A DNA stretch of 64,000 bases from Nitrobacter sp039808345. Its GTDB lineage: Bacteria > Pseudomonadota > Alphaproteobacteria > Rhizobiales > Xanthobacteraceae. Shown here one piece after another: positions 34,527-43,557 of this stretch. Below the pieces are notes generated by a model. The model was not told the DNA's origin, searched no databases, and saw only the letters and a program-made list of their open reading frames with translations. The position numbers and the translations under genes were made by a program. The stretch's first letter is position 1. The number at the start of each line of letters is the position of its first letter. The stretch covers positions 1,054,001 through 1,118,000 of the forward strand of contig NZ_CP181167.1 in NCBI RefSeq assembly GCF_047824785.1. The letters run 5' to 3'.

Positions 34527-35501
34527 AAAAAGCCCCTAGCGTCGTGGCGATTTATGCCCGTTGTTGCGCTAGCTACGACAGCCATATGGGCAGCGTTGCC
34601 GACAGTGGCTAACGCAGCCGATGCAGCGGCAGGTAAGAAATTATTCGATGATAAGACGTGCAGTGCATGTCACAGCATAGGCGGGGGGGATCTTGTCGGT
34701 CCCGACCTGAAGAATGTCACGAAAGAGCGTCCTCGCGAGTGGCTGCATGAATGGATCATGAAGCCCGACGCAATGATTGCGAAGAAGGATCCGGTCGCGG
34801 TCGAGCTCCTCGCCAAGTATAACGGCATGGAAATGCCTAATATGGGGCTCTCCTCTGCGGAAGTCGATAATATTATCGCATTTCTCGAGGGTGGTGGTGT
34901 GGGTGCATCCTCGGCTGCTGCGGCGCCGGCTCTCAAGGGTAATGCTGAGAACGGCAAGAACCTGTTCACGGGTAATGAGAAGTTCGCCAATGGCGGTCCG
35001 CCCTGCATGGCTTGTCACAGTAGCGGTGGTCTCGGCGCGTTCGGCGGTGGTGCGCTCGGTCCTGATTTGACTGAGGCGGCAAAGCGGCTTGGTGGAGCGA
35101 GCGGGTTGACCGCTTGGTTGGCTGGTCTGCCTACCCCGACGATGAAGGCGGTTTGGACGAAGCAGCCGCCGACTCCGCAGGAGCGTGCAGACGTTGCTGC
35201 TTTCCTGTCTCAGGAAGGTTTGGCTGTCCGTTCGGCTTCCGCGATATGGCAGCTTGCGGGCCTGACCGGGTTGGGCGCCGTGGTTCTTTTGCTGATCGCA
35301 GGATTCAGGTGGCGGAACCGATTGAAGTTCGGTGTGCGGCGACCGATGATGGCTGCGCCTACTACCGGACGAAGCACCGGTCCATATAATGGCGGTTGGT
35401 TTACGGGTATGTATTCCGACGGCTGGATCGGAAGGTTTAAGGGTACTGACGGCAATAGCAATAGGCCTCGCGGCCGGACGAACGCACCGAGGAGACACTG
35501 A
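34521..35501 (+). CDS. Membrane-anchored diheme cytochrome c of the NXR operon
   Basis: 326 residues. A signal peptide ends near ANAAD. Two heme c motifs follow: CSACH (near residue 48) and CMACH (near residue 154), each in a class I domain with downstream Met candidates. A membrane helix (LAGLTGLGAVVLLLIAGFRW, about 248-267) precedes a basic tail of about 60 residues rich in Gly, Arg, Asn and Trp. The gene heads the nxr operon and overlaps nxrA by one base. It probably carries electrons from NXR to cytochrome c and the aa3 oxidase. The basic tail after the helix would be cytoplasmic, near the NXR core. Confidence 0.9.
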   Translation: MSKKPLASWRFMPVVALATTAIWAALPTVANAADAAAGKKLFDDKTCSACHSIGGGDLVGPDLKNVTKERPREWLHEWIMKPDAMIAKKDPVAVELLAKYNGMEMPNMGLSSAEVDNIIAFLEGGGVGASSAAAAPALKGNAENGKNLFTGNEKFANGGPPCMACHSSGGLGAFGGGALGPDLTEAAKRLGGASGLTAWLAGLPTPTMKAVWTKQPPTPQERADVAAFLSQEGLAVRSASAIWQLAGLTGLGAVVLLLIAGFRWRNRLKFGVRRPMMAAPTTGRSTGPYNGGWFTGMYSDGWIGRFKGTDGNSNRPRGRTNAPRRH

Positions 35502-38500
35502 TGAGCTGGATACTTGACCTCGTTAATCCCCGGGAGCGCAAGTGGGAAGAGTTCTACCGCAATCGCTGGTCCCACGATAACGTCTTCCGCAGCACGCATG
35601 GCGTGAACTGTACGGGTGGTTGCTCCTGGGCGATCTACGTCAAGGACGGCATCATCACCTGGGAGATGCAGCAGACGGACTATCCGCTGCTTGAGCGCAG
35701 CCTTCCGCCCTATGAGCCGCGTGGCTGCCAGCGTGGCATCTCCGCTTCGTGGTACGTCTACAGCCCGATCCGGGTGAAGTATCCGTACGTTCGTGGTCCG
35801 CTTTATGATCTTTGGAAGGAAGCCAAGGCTTCTCACCCTGATCCGGTGCAGGCCTGGGCGTCGCTGGTCGGGGACGAGCAGAAGCGGTCTCGAATTCAGA
35901 AGGCGCGTGGCAAGGGTGGCTTCCGCCGCGCCAAGTGGGAAGAGTTGGTTGAGTTGATTGCTGCGGCAGCCCTGTATACGGCCCGCAAATACGGACCGGA
36001 CCGGGTGATGGGCTTCTCTCCCATTCCGGCGATGTCGATGCTGTCGTACGCTGCGGGTTCTCGCTTCCTGCAGCTCTTCGGCGGCGTGAACATGAGCTTC
36101 TACGACTGGTACGCCGACCTGCCGACGTCGTTCCCGGAAATTTGGGGCGACCAGACCGACGTGTGCGAAAGCGCCGACTGGTACAATTCGAAGTTCATCG
36201 TCTCGATGGCGGCGAACATGAACATGACGCGGACCCCCGACGTGCACTTCATCTCGGAAGCGCGCACCGAGGGCACCAAGTTCGTGGTTCTCTCGCCGGA
36301 CTTCAGCCAGATCGCGAAGTACTGCGACGAGTGGATTCCGATCCAGGCGGGTCAGGACACGGCGCTGTGGATGGCGGCCAACCACGTCATTCTCAAGGAG
36401 TACTACATCGATCGTCAGGTGCCGTACTTCATCGACTATGTGAAGCGCTATACCGACCTTCCGTTCCTTGTCGAGCTGGAGCCCAACGGCAACACCTACA
36501 AGACGGGCCGGCTGCTGCGATCCAATCGCGTCGCACGTTACAAGGACGTCGAGAACGGCGAGTGGAAGATGCTGGTGCTCGACACTGCCACCGGCGAGCC
36601 GCGCGCGTTCAAGGGCCAGGTCGGCGACCGCTGGGGCTCCACGCACGGCAAGTGGAATCTGTCGGCGGAAGACACGCTCGACAACAGCCCGATCGATCCG
36701 GTGCTGAGCTTCATCGATCAGTCCGACGGCGTGGTGCAGGTCGGGTTCGACGACTTCGTGAACGGCAGCGTCGTTTCGCGCGGCGTTCCGGTCAAGCGCA
36801 TCGCGACCGACAAGGGCGAGGTGCTTGTTGCGACCGGCTTCGACATCATGATGTCGCAGTTCGGTCACAGCCGCGGCCTGGAAGGCTCGTTCGCGACCAG
36901 CTATGACGATGAGGACGCGCCCTACACGCCGGCATGGCAGGAGCGTCACACCGGCATCGGCCGCGAGACCGCGATCAGGTTCGCGCGTGAGTTCGCGACC
37001 AACGCGGAGCTCACCAACGGCAAGTCGATGGTGATCGTGGGCGCCAGCGCCAACCACTGGTACTACAACAACCTGTGCTACCGGTCGGCGACGGTCGCCT
37101 TGATCCTGTGCGGCTGCTGCGGCGTCAACGGCGGCGGCATCAATCACTACGTCGGCCAGGAAAAGCTGGCGCCCGTGGCTCCTTGGAATACCATTGCTAT
37201 GGCTTTGGATTGGACCAAGCCGCCGCGCGTCGTGCAGTCGTCGACGTGGCACTATGCCCATAGCTGCCAGTGGCGCTACGAGCAGGAGTTCACCGAGTAT
37301 GGCCTGACGGCTCCGAACCCGCGATGGGCCAAGGGTCACGCGATCGATCTTGAGGCGAAGTCGGTTCGTTGCGGCTGGATGCCGTTTACGCCGCACTTTA
37401 ATCGTAACCCGATTGAATTGGCTGCTGAGGCTGAGCGTGCAGGTGCGAAGAGCACTGCAGACATTGTGACTCACGTTGTAGATCAGGTGGCCAGCAAGAA
37501 GGTCAATTTTGCTATCGATGATCCTGATGCCGAGGAGAGTTGGCCTCGGATGTGGTTCATCTGGCGCGGTAACGCGATCCAGTCGAGCGCCAAGGGTCAC
37601 GAGTTCTTCCTGCGTCACTATCTTGGTGCTCACGATAACTCGATTGCCGAGGATCGTGCTAAGGGTAAGACGCAAAGGGTGAAGTATCGGGACACAGCGC
37701 CTCGCGGAAAGTACGACTTGGTGGTCGACTTGAACTTCCGCATGAATACGACGTCGCTTTATTCTGATATCGTGCTGCCGACGGCGTTCTGGTACGAGAA
37801 GAACGATCTCAACACGACGGACCTGCACTCGTTCCTGCATGTGCTGGGGCAGGCGGTTCCGCCGGTGTGGGAGTCCAAGACGGACTGGGAGATCTTCAAG
37901 CTGATCTCCAAGAAGGTAAGCGAGCTTTCTCCGCTTGCGTTCTCCAAGCCGGTGCGTGACGTGGTCGTTCAGCCGCTGATGCACGACACCCCCGACGAGC
38001 TGGCTCAGCCCGAGATTCTCGATTGGGCCGAAGGCGAGTGCAAGCCTGTACCAGGCAAGTCCTTCCCGCATGTGCGGGTGGTCGAACGTGATTACGCGAA
38101 CTTGTATAACAAGTTCATCTCGTTCGGACCAAAGGCGCGGGAGGATGGTGTCTCTGCGGTCGGCGTGAACATTCCGATCAAGAAGCAGTACGACCAGATG
38201 CTTGATAACCCGATCATGCCGATGCCGGATGCGAGGCATATGCGGTGTGTGGAGTGGGGCGGCAAGCGTTACCCGAGCCTCGAGGATGTTCTTGACGCGT
38301 GCAACACGTTGTTGATGTGTGCACCGGAGGCGAATGGTGAGGTTTGCTATCAGGGCTTCCATAACGAGGAGCATCACGTCGGTCTGCCGCTTGTTGATAT
38401 CGCCGAACCCACGCGAGGCGTGTCGTCGACGTTCTACGATCTGACGCGTCAACCGCGGCGGATCCTGACAAGCCCGTGCTGGACGGGCCTGGTCAACGAT

Positions 38501-39145
38501 GGCCGCGCATACTCCGCCTGGTGTATGAACGTCGAACGTCTGGTGCCGTGGCGTACGCTGACGGGCAGGCAGTCGCTGTATCTCGATCACCAGTGGTATC
38601 TGGACTTCGGCGAGCACATCCCGACCTACAAGCCGCGGCTCAACCCGCGCAAGACCGGCGACATTGTGAAGAGCCGGGTGGATGACCGCTCGCTGGTGCT
38701 GAACTACATCACGCCGCACGGCAAGTGGAACATTCACTCCACCTACAAAGACAACCATCGAATGTTGATGTTGTCTCGCGGCATGGATCCGGTGTGGATC
38801 AATGACCGGGATGCGGAAAAGGTCGGTATCGAGGACAACGATTGGGTCGAGGTCTACAACGACAACGGCGTGGTCGTGACGAGAGCGAACGTCAGCCGTC
38901 GAATCCAGCCGGGCACCTGCATGTATTACCACGCAGTCGAGCGCACGGTGTACATTCCGAAGTCCCAGGAGCGGAAGTGGCGCGGCGGAGGACACAACAG
39001 TCTGACGCGTACTCGCATCAACCCGCTGTTCCTCGCCGGTGGCTACGCCCAGTTTACGTACGGCTTTAACTACTGGGGACCGACTGGTATCTTCACACGC
39101 GACACCCATGTCGTCGTGCGCAAGATGGAGAAGTTGGAATGGTAG
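35501..39145 (+). CDS. nxrA: Nitrite oxidoreductase alpha subunit
   Basis: 1214 residues, of the NarG branch of molybdopterin oxidoreductases. The N-terminal [4Fe-4S] ligands are in THGVNCTGGCSW and PRGCQRG; the Mo-coordinating Asp is in YDWYADLP. Many Mo-bis-MGD contacts are recognisable (VIVGASANHWYYN, CGCCGVNGGGINHYVGQ). No Tat signal is visible, fitting the known cytoplasm-facing orientation in Nitrobacter. It oxidises nitrite to nitrate, the energy source of the organism. The start overlaps the cytochrome stop and its end overlaps nxrX. Codon use is uneven (see findings). Confidence 0.97.
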   Translation: MSWILDLVNPRERKWEEFYRNRWSHDNVFRSTHGVNCTGGCSWAIYVKDGIITWEMQQTDYPLLERSLPPYEPRGCQRGISASWYVYSPIRVKYPYVRGPLYDLWKEAKASHPDPVQAWASLVGDEQKRSRIQKARGKGGFRRAKWEELVELIAAAALYTARKYGPDRVMGFSPIPAMSMLSYAAGSRFLQLFGGVNMSFYDWYADLPTSFPEIWGDQTDVCESADWYNSKFIVSMAANMNMTRTPDVHFISEARTEGTKFVVLSPDFSQIAKYCDEWIPIQAGQDTALWMAANHVILKEYYIDRQVPYFIDYVKRYTDLPFLVELEPNGNTYKTGRLLRSNRVARYKDVENGEWKMLVLDTATGEPRAFKGQVGDRWGSTHGKWNLSAEDTLDNSPIDPVLSFIDQSDGVVQVGFDDFVNGSVVSRGVPVKRIATDKGEVLVATGFDIMMSQFGHSRGLEGSFATSYDDEDAPYTPAWQERHTGIGRETAIRFAREFATNAELTNGKSMVIVGASANHWYYNNLCYRSATVALILCGCCGVNGGGINHYVGQEKLAPVAPWNTIAMALDWTKPPRVVQSSTWHYAHSCQWRYEQEFTEYGLTAPNPRWAKGHAIDLEAKSVRCGWMPFTPHFNRNPIELAAEAERAGAKSTADIVTHVVDQVASKKVNFAIDDPDAEESWPRMWFIWRGNAIQSSAKGHEFFLRHYLGAHDNSIAEDRAKGKTQRVKYRDTAPRGKYDLVVDLNFRMNTTSLYSDIVLPTAFWYEKNDLNTTDLHSFLHVLGQAVPPVWESKTDWEIFKLISKKVSELSPLAFSKPVRDVVVQPLMHDTPDELAQPEILDWAEGECKPVPGKSFPHVRVVERDYANLYNKFISFGPKAREDGVSAVGVNIPIKKQYDQMLDNPIMPMPDARHMRCVEWGGKRYPSLEDVLDACNTLLMCAPEANGEVCYQGFHNEEHHVGLPLVDIAEPTRGVSSTFYDLTRQPRRILTSPCWTGLVNDGRAYSAWCMNVERLVPWRTLTGRQSLYLDHQWYLDFGEHIPTYKPRLNPRKTGDIVKSRVDDRSLVLNYITPHGKWNIHSTYKDNHRMLMLSRGMDPVWINDRDAEKVGIEDNDWVEVYNDNGVVVTRANVSRRIQPGTCMYYHAVERTVYIPKSQERKWRGGGHNSLTRTRINPLFLAGGYAQFTYGFNYWGPTGIFTRDTHVVVRKMEKLEW

Positions 39146-39843
39146 GTGAGATCGCGACGCATGATAATGATCATGATAACGACCATCATCATGATCACGA
39201 TCATGAATCGGCTCCGGTGCACTTCGGTGCGCCCGAGCGGGTTAGCGTCGGGAAATACGTGACCATTAACTACACGCTGCGGACTAACGGTCAGATTCGT
39301 CACATTCGTTCAGCTGTATGGGGCGATGAGCCGTTAGAGTATCAGCATGGAAGTGGACGGCTGTTGCCCGCCCTCGAGCGAGCGCTCGAGGGTAGGGTTG
39401 CAGGCGATCGATTTGAAGTGACGTTGCCGCCCGAAGAGGCTTATGGAGAACGGGACAAGGCGTTGCAGCAGCGAGTGCCGGCTGAAACGTTTGGCGGTGT
39501 AGATCAAATTGAGCCGGGAATGTGTTTTCTTGCGCACAGCGACGACGAGCGCCGAGTAGAGAACGTGATTGTTACCGAGGTCGATGAGGATAACGGGTAT
39601 GTGGTAGTTGACACCAATCACCCGCTTGCCGGCATGACACTTGAGTTTGAGGGTAGTATCGTGGCAGTACGGGATACTCCAACCCCAGCAGGGCACCAGC
39701 ATATTGATCCGCTGATGGCTAGCATGGGTGATGGACTTGCGTTGGCTGCTGCGCAAGCAACAGTGGATTCGCGCCGCAAGCGGAGTGATGAGCCTTCTAA
39801 CTCAACAGGGCCTGATTCCGTCGATGAGAATGGTGGCGCATAA
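39139..39843 (+). CDS. nxrX: FKBP-type peptidyl-prolyl isomerase NxrX, SlyD-like
   Basis: 234 residues. A His/Asp-rich start (DNDHDNDHHHDHDHE) precedes an FKBP domain: KYVTINYTLRTNGQ, EYQHGSGRLLPALERALEG, FEVTLPPEEAYGERD, and the inserted flap loop VDTNHPLAG as in SlyD. A hydrophilic tail of about 50 residues follows. In Nitrobacter this gene lies between nxrA and nxrB; SlyD relatives help metal insertion into hydrogenase, so a role in folding or metal delivery for NXR is a fair inference. It overlaps the nxrA stop (ATGGTAG). Its GC content is clearly lower than that of nxrB. Confidence 0.9.
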   Translation: MVGEIATHDNDHDNDHHHDHDHESAPVHFGAPERVSVGKYVTINYTLRTNGQIRHIRSAVWGDEPLEYQHGSGRLLPALERALEGRVAGDRFEVTLPPEEAYGERDKALQQRVPAETFGGVDQIEPGMCFLAHSDDERRVENVIVTEVDEDNGYVVVDTNHPLAGMTLEFEGSIVAVRDTPTPAGHQHIDPLMASMGDGLALAAAQATVDSRRKRSDEPSNSTGPDSVDENGGA

Positions 39844-39906
39844 GTGCGCAACGACACTCGAGAATGAAGTCATAAGAACGAGCCATAGGAACGAAGGAGT
39901 AGACAC

Positions 39907-41448
39907 ATGGACATCCGAGCTCAAGTTTCGATGGTCTTTCACCTGGACAAGTGCATCGGTTGCCACACCTGCAGCATCGCGTGCAAGAACATCTGGACCG
40001 ATCGCAAGGGCACCGAGTACATGTACTGGAACAACGTGGAGACCAAGCCGGGTACGGGTTACCCGACACGTTGGGAAGACCAGACCAAGTATCGCGGCGG
40101 CTGGGTGGTTGACGGTCAGAGGCAGAAGAGCCTTCGGCTTCGGCTGCAGGGCAAGTGGGGAACGCTGACCAACATTTTCTACAACCCCTATCTGCCGACG
40201 CTCGACGATTATTTCGAGCCGTGGACCTACGATTACCAGAACCTGATCAATGCGCCGCTGGCTGACGAGCAGCCGACCGCGCGGGCGATCTCGATGGTGA
40301 CCGGCAAGTACATGGACACGATCGAGGCGGGCCCGAACTGGGACGACGACCTCGGCGGTTCGCAGGTCTACGCCAACAACGACCCGAACTTCGACGGCGC
40401 TTCCGATGAGGAGATGCGCCAGATCAACGAGATCAACAGCACGGTGTTCTTCTATCTGCCGCGCATCTGCAACCATTGCCTCAATCCGGGCTGCGTTGCG
40501 GCCTGCCCGCAGGGCGCGCTCTACAAGCGCGGTGAGGACGGCGTCGTGCTGGTGAGCCAGGAACGCTGCCGCGCCTGGCGCATGTGCGTCTCCGGCTGCC
40601 CCTACAAGAAGACCTATTTCAACTGGTCGACGGGCAAGGCCGAGAAGTGCATCCTGTGCTATCCGCGTCTTGAGAGCGGCCAGCCGCCGGCGTGCTTCCA
40701 CTCCTGCGTGGGACGCATCCGGTATATCGGCCTCGTGCTTTACGACGCGGATGCGATCGAGGAGACGGCGAAGTCGCCGCAGGACCAGCTGGTGATGGCC
40801 CAGCGCAACATCATCAAGGATCCGTTCGACCCGGAGATCATCGCGGCCGCAAGGGCCAACGGGATTCCGGACTCCAAGATTGAGGCGGCGCAAAAGTCGC
40901 CGGTATTTCAGTTCGTGAAGAAGTGGGGCATCGCGCTGCCGCTGCATCCGGAGTTCCGCACGCTGCCGATGCTGTTCTATGTGCCGCCGCTGGGACCGGT
41001 TCTGGCCAAGGTCGAGAACGGTGTTTACGACAATGTTGCCAATGAGGCGCGGCTGGGACCGTTGATGAGCTCGCTCGAGCGCTCGCGTATTCCGCTTCGT
41101 TACATGGCGAGCCTGCTGTCGGGCGGTAATGAGGAGATCATCCGCGACGTCTACAAGAAGCTGGTTGCGGTGCGCGTCTACATGCGTTCGAGGAAGGTCA
41201 AGGACATCCCGGACGAGGAGGTGCAGCGGGCGCTGTCCGAAGGCAAGACCACCGCGGCGGAAGTCGAGGCGATCTGGCGTCTGACATCGATGCCGACCTT
41301 CGAGGAGCGTTTCGTGGTTCCGCCGATGGAGCGCGAGACGGCGGTTGACGCCCTGTTCCCGCAGCTCGATCCGGTCTCCCATAACTACCCGATCCGCAAA
41401 GGCGAGGTCGGCGTCGGCTTCCATACCGATCCGGCAAGAGGACCATAG
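39907..41448 (+). CDS. nxrB: Nitrite oxidoreductase beta subunit
   Basis: 513 residues with a perfect ribosome site (GAAGGAG). Four Cys clusters like NarH: CIGCHTCSIACKN, CNHCLNPGCVAACP, CRAWRMCVSGCPYKK (Trp in place of one Cys, as in the [3Fe-4S] centre of NarH) and CILCYPRLESGQPPACFHSC. It wires electrons from the molybdenum subunit to the heme b or cytochrome c partner. About 60 bases downstream of nxrX. Confidence 0.97.
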   Translation: MDIRAQVSMVFHLDKCIGCHTCSIACKNIWTDRKGTEYMYWNNVETKPGTGYPTRWEDQTKYRGGWVVDGQRQKSLRLRLQGKWGTLTNIFYNPYLPTLDDYFEPWTYDYQNLINAPLADEQPTARAISMVTGKYMDTIEAGPNWDDDLGGSQVYANNDPNFDGASDEEMRQINEINSTVFFYLPRICNHCLNPGCVAACPQGALYKRGEDGVVLVSQERCRAWRMCVSGCPYKKTYFNWSTGKAEKCILCYPRLESGQPPACFHSCVGRIRYIGLVLYDADAIEETAKSPQDQLVMAQRNIIKDPFDPEIIAAARANGIPDSKIEAAQKSPVFQFVKKWGIALPLHPEFRTLPMLFYVPPLGPVLAKVENGVYDNVANEARLGPLMSSLERSRIPLRYMASLLSGGNEEIIRDVYKKLVAVRVYMRSRKVKDIPDEEVQRALSEGKTTAAEVEAIWRLTSMPTFEERFVVPPMERETAVDALFPQLDPVSHNYPIRKGEVGVGFHTDPARGP

Positions 41449-41579
41449 GCCCTCCTGCCGCACGACAAGGCGCGAGACGGTTTTCGGATCATGCATCCGG
41501 CCCGTCTCGCGAGATTAACCGTCTGAAGTTTAGACCGCTCCTATTGTCTGTTTAGTACCTAAGGCTCGAAGCAAAGATC

Positions 41580-42608
41580 ATGAGTCGTTTTTCTCATCGT
41601 GCAGAGGTCTTGTATTCGAACCGCGCCAAGGTTTTGGGGTTGTTTGCCGATATTCTCGATTACCCTGTTCCAGGTTTGGGGCAGAAAGCATCCGAGTGTG
41701 GCGCATTGATAAGATCGGTGCAGCCACAAGCGGCGGCATTATTGGAGAGCTTTCGAGCTTTTGCCGAAGATACGTCGGTGGGAAAGCTGCAGGAAGTTTA
41801 TAGTGGTTTTTTTGATTTGAATTCGATATGTCATCCATATGTTGGTTACCAGCTTTTTGGGGAGAATTATAAACGTAGCGTTTTTTTAGTTGAGCTTAAG
41901 AAAAGCTATCGCGCGAATGGATTCGAGTCTGATCCCACGGAAATGCCGGATCGCCTGTCGGTTGTATTGAGGTTTGCTGCCCAGAATGATGGCGACGACA
42001 TTGATGCTTTATTGAATAAAGGAATGCTGCCGGCGCTTGAACGGATGACAACGAAGCCGGAAACCGAAAGTCATCAGCATGGACCGGCTGATATTGATGG
42101 GGATACCGGTATCGAACGTGCGAAGTTAGATGATCGTGACCTGCGAAAGCAGCTAAAGGCTCAGCAGCGAGAAGCTCGGAAGTTGCTTGAAGGACAGAGT
42201 CAGGGAGACGATCGTCAGCAGCTCAAAGGGCAAGGCCAGGGTGATGTTCTGGAGGGTGGATTTCTCTTGGCCATGAGTGAGGACTACGATGTCGAGGAAG
42301 CAGAGAAGCGAGCGCATCCTTACCATCAAGTGCTGGATGCCTTACGACTTTTGCTGAACGAAGGCATGACCAAGAAGCGTGCCGACCGCTCAATTGAGCA
42401 GGAGCGTGTCCTTAGCTGGACGCGGGAGCGTTTTAATCTCGACGAAGACGAGACGATCATGGTGTCTGAGCTTCCTTGTTCTGATCCTGGTTGTCCGCCG
42501 GTGGAAACGCATGTCGTGTTCTGGACACAATCGGGCCGACAGCATTTCAAGGTGTATAAGCCACTTGCGGAGGTCGCAGCAGACGACCTGCTGGATTGGC
42601 AAGCGTGA
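41580..42608 (+). CDS. nxrJ: NarJ-like assembly chaperone with C-terminal extension
   Basis: 342 residues, longer than usual NarJ (about 230). The first part matches NarJ: LFADILDYPVPGL, FFDLNSICHPYVGYQLFGE and LDALRLLLN-like helices. A Gln/Gly/Asp-rich insertion of about 60 residues (DRDLRKQLKAQQREARKLLEG) interrupts it. The last 60 residues carry LPCSDPGCPPVETHVVFW and HFKVYKPLAEV, a small Cys-containing domain I cannot place. NarJ proteins chaperone the molybdenum subunit until it is complete. Codons are AT-rich compared with nxrB. Confidence 0.85.
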   Translation: MSRFSHRAEVLYSNRAKVLGLFADILDYPVPGLGQKASECGALIRSVQPQAAALLESFRAFAEDTSVGKLQEVYSGFFDLNSICHPYVGYQLFGENYKRSVFLVELKKSYRANGFESDPTEMPDRLSVVLRFAAQNDGDDIDALLNKGMLPALERMTTKPETESHQHGPADIDGDTGIERAKLDDRDLRKQLKAQQREARKLLEGQSQGDDRQQLKGQGQGDVLEGGFLLAMSEDYDVEEAEKRAHPYHQVLDALRLLLNEGMTKKRADRSIEQERVLSWTRERFNLDEDETIMVSELPCSDPGCPPVETHVVFWTQSGRQHFKVYKPLAEVAADDLLDWQA

Positions 42609-42642
42609 GAGGAATGTCCCATGAGTGACGGAGGCAAATTCT

Positions 42643-43320
42643 ATGTATGATGTATTCCTGTTCGCGGTTCTGCCATACTTGGCGATCGTGGTAGCGGTTC
42701 TCGGTGGTGTTCATCGTTACAGGACGAATCGCTTTTCTTATTCGACGTTGTCTTCCCAGCTTCTGGAGAACCGCCGTTTGTTCTGGGGGTCTGTACCTTG
42801 GCACTACGGCATTGTGGTTGTCCTGTTTGCGCATTTGATTGGGTTTCTTGTTCCTGGTATGTGGTCAGCTCTAACATCGACCCCTACGGCGCTCTACACG
42901 GTTGAGTTGATAGGCTTTGCGTTCGGCTTCGCTGCGTTGATAGGTCTGTGCGTTTTGATAGTACGTCGATTTACGACGGAGCGAATTCTAGCTGTGACTA
43001 GCCCGATGGATGGTGTACTGCTTGTTGCGCTGCTCGTCCAGGTTGCGCTTGGTTTTTGGGTTTCACTGGCGTATCGATGGGGCGCTGACTGGTATATCGA
43101 TACGGCTGTACCGTGGTTGATTTCGCTCGTGTCTTTGAACCCGCAAACTCATTATGTATCAGCATTGCCGTTTGCTGTTAAGGCGCACATGCTCACAGGG
43201 TTCCTTGTGATCGCGCTGTTCCCATTCTCGCGGTTGGTGCATTTGATTATGTTCCCCTTCTGGTATTTGTGGCGTCCCTATCAGATCCAGATTAGGAATA
43301 CTGTGAGATCTGCGCATTAA
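42643..43320 (+). CDS. nxrC: NarI-like heme b gamma subunit of NXR
   Basis: 225 residues from ATG 42643 (GGAGG upstream); the frame is open to a GTG at 42625 but without a ribosome site. Five membrane helices. Heme b ligand candidates are His in PWHYG, FAHLIG, KAHMLTG and RLVHLI, matching the four histidines of NarI. In a nitrite oxidiser it would take electrons from NxrB outward, the reverse of nitrate reductase. Codon use is AT-rich like nxrJ. Confidence 0.88.
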   Translation: MYDVFLFAVLPYLAIVVAVLGGVHRYRTNRFSYSTLSSQLLENRRLFWGSVPWHYGIVVVLFAHLIGFLVPGMWSALTSTPTALYTVELIGFAFGFAALIGLCVLIVRRFTTERILAVTSPMDGVLLVALLVQVALGFWVSLAYRWGADWYIDTAVPWLISLVSLNPQTHYVSALPFAVKAHMLTGFLVIALFPFSRLVHLIMFPFWYLWRPYQIQIRNTVRSAH

Positions 43321-43359
43321 GCACTTGGCGAAGTTGTTGGATTTGGTTAAAATGGAGGT

Positions 43360-43388
43360 CTCGCCGGCGAGCTACGCTCGCCGGCGAG
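43360..43388. terminator. Perfect 11-base hairpin between nxrC and narK
   Basis: CTCGCCGGCGA, loop GCTACGC, TCGCCGGCGAG. No U-tract; likely a message-stabilising or attenuating stem that separates the enzyme genes from the transporter genes. Confidence 0.55.
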
Positions 43389-43557
43389 AACTGTGAGTTG
43401 GTTGTGTATGTCGAAGAGATCGAACGATCGGGACCGCGGCGTGGTTGATCCAGCGGCTGGTAGCCTTAGCTTGGTCAACAATCTAGGCAGGTAGCCCGTT
43501 TTCTTAGAAGCAACGCAAGCTTAACAGCTAGGTACATTTTCTTTGTAGGAGCTACCG

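Noticed and set aside
35210..39109. A 1299-codon open frame opposite the cytochrome and nxrA
   Set aside because: Antisense shadow of nxrA without any domain; the long frame follows from GC-rich codons.
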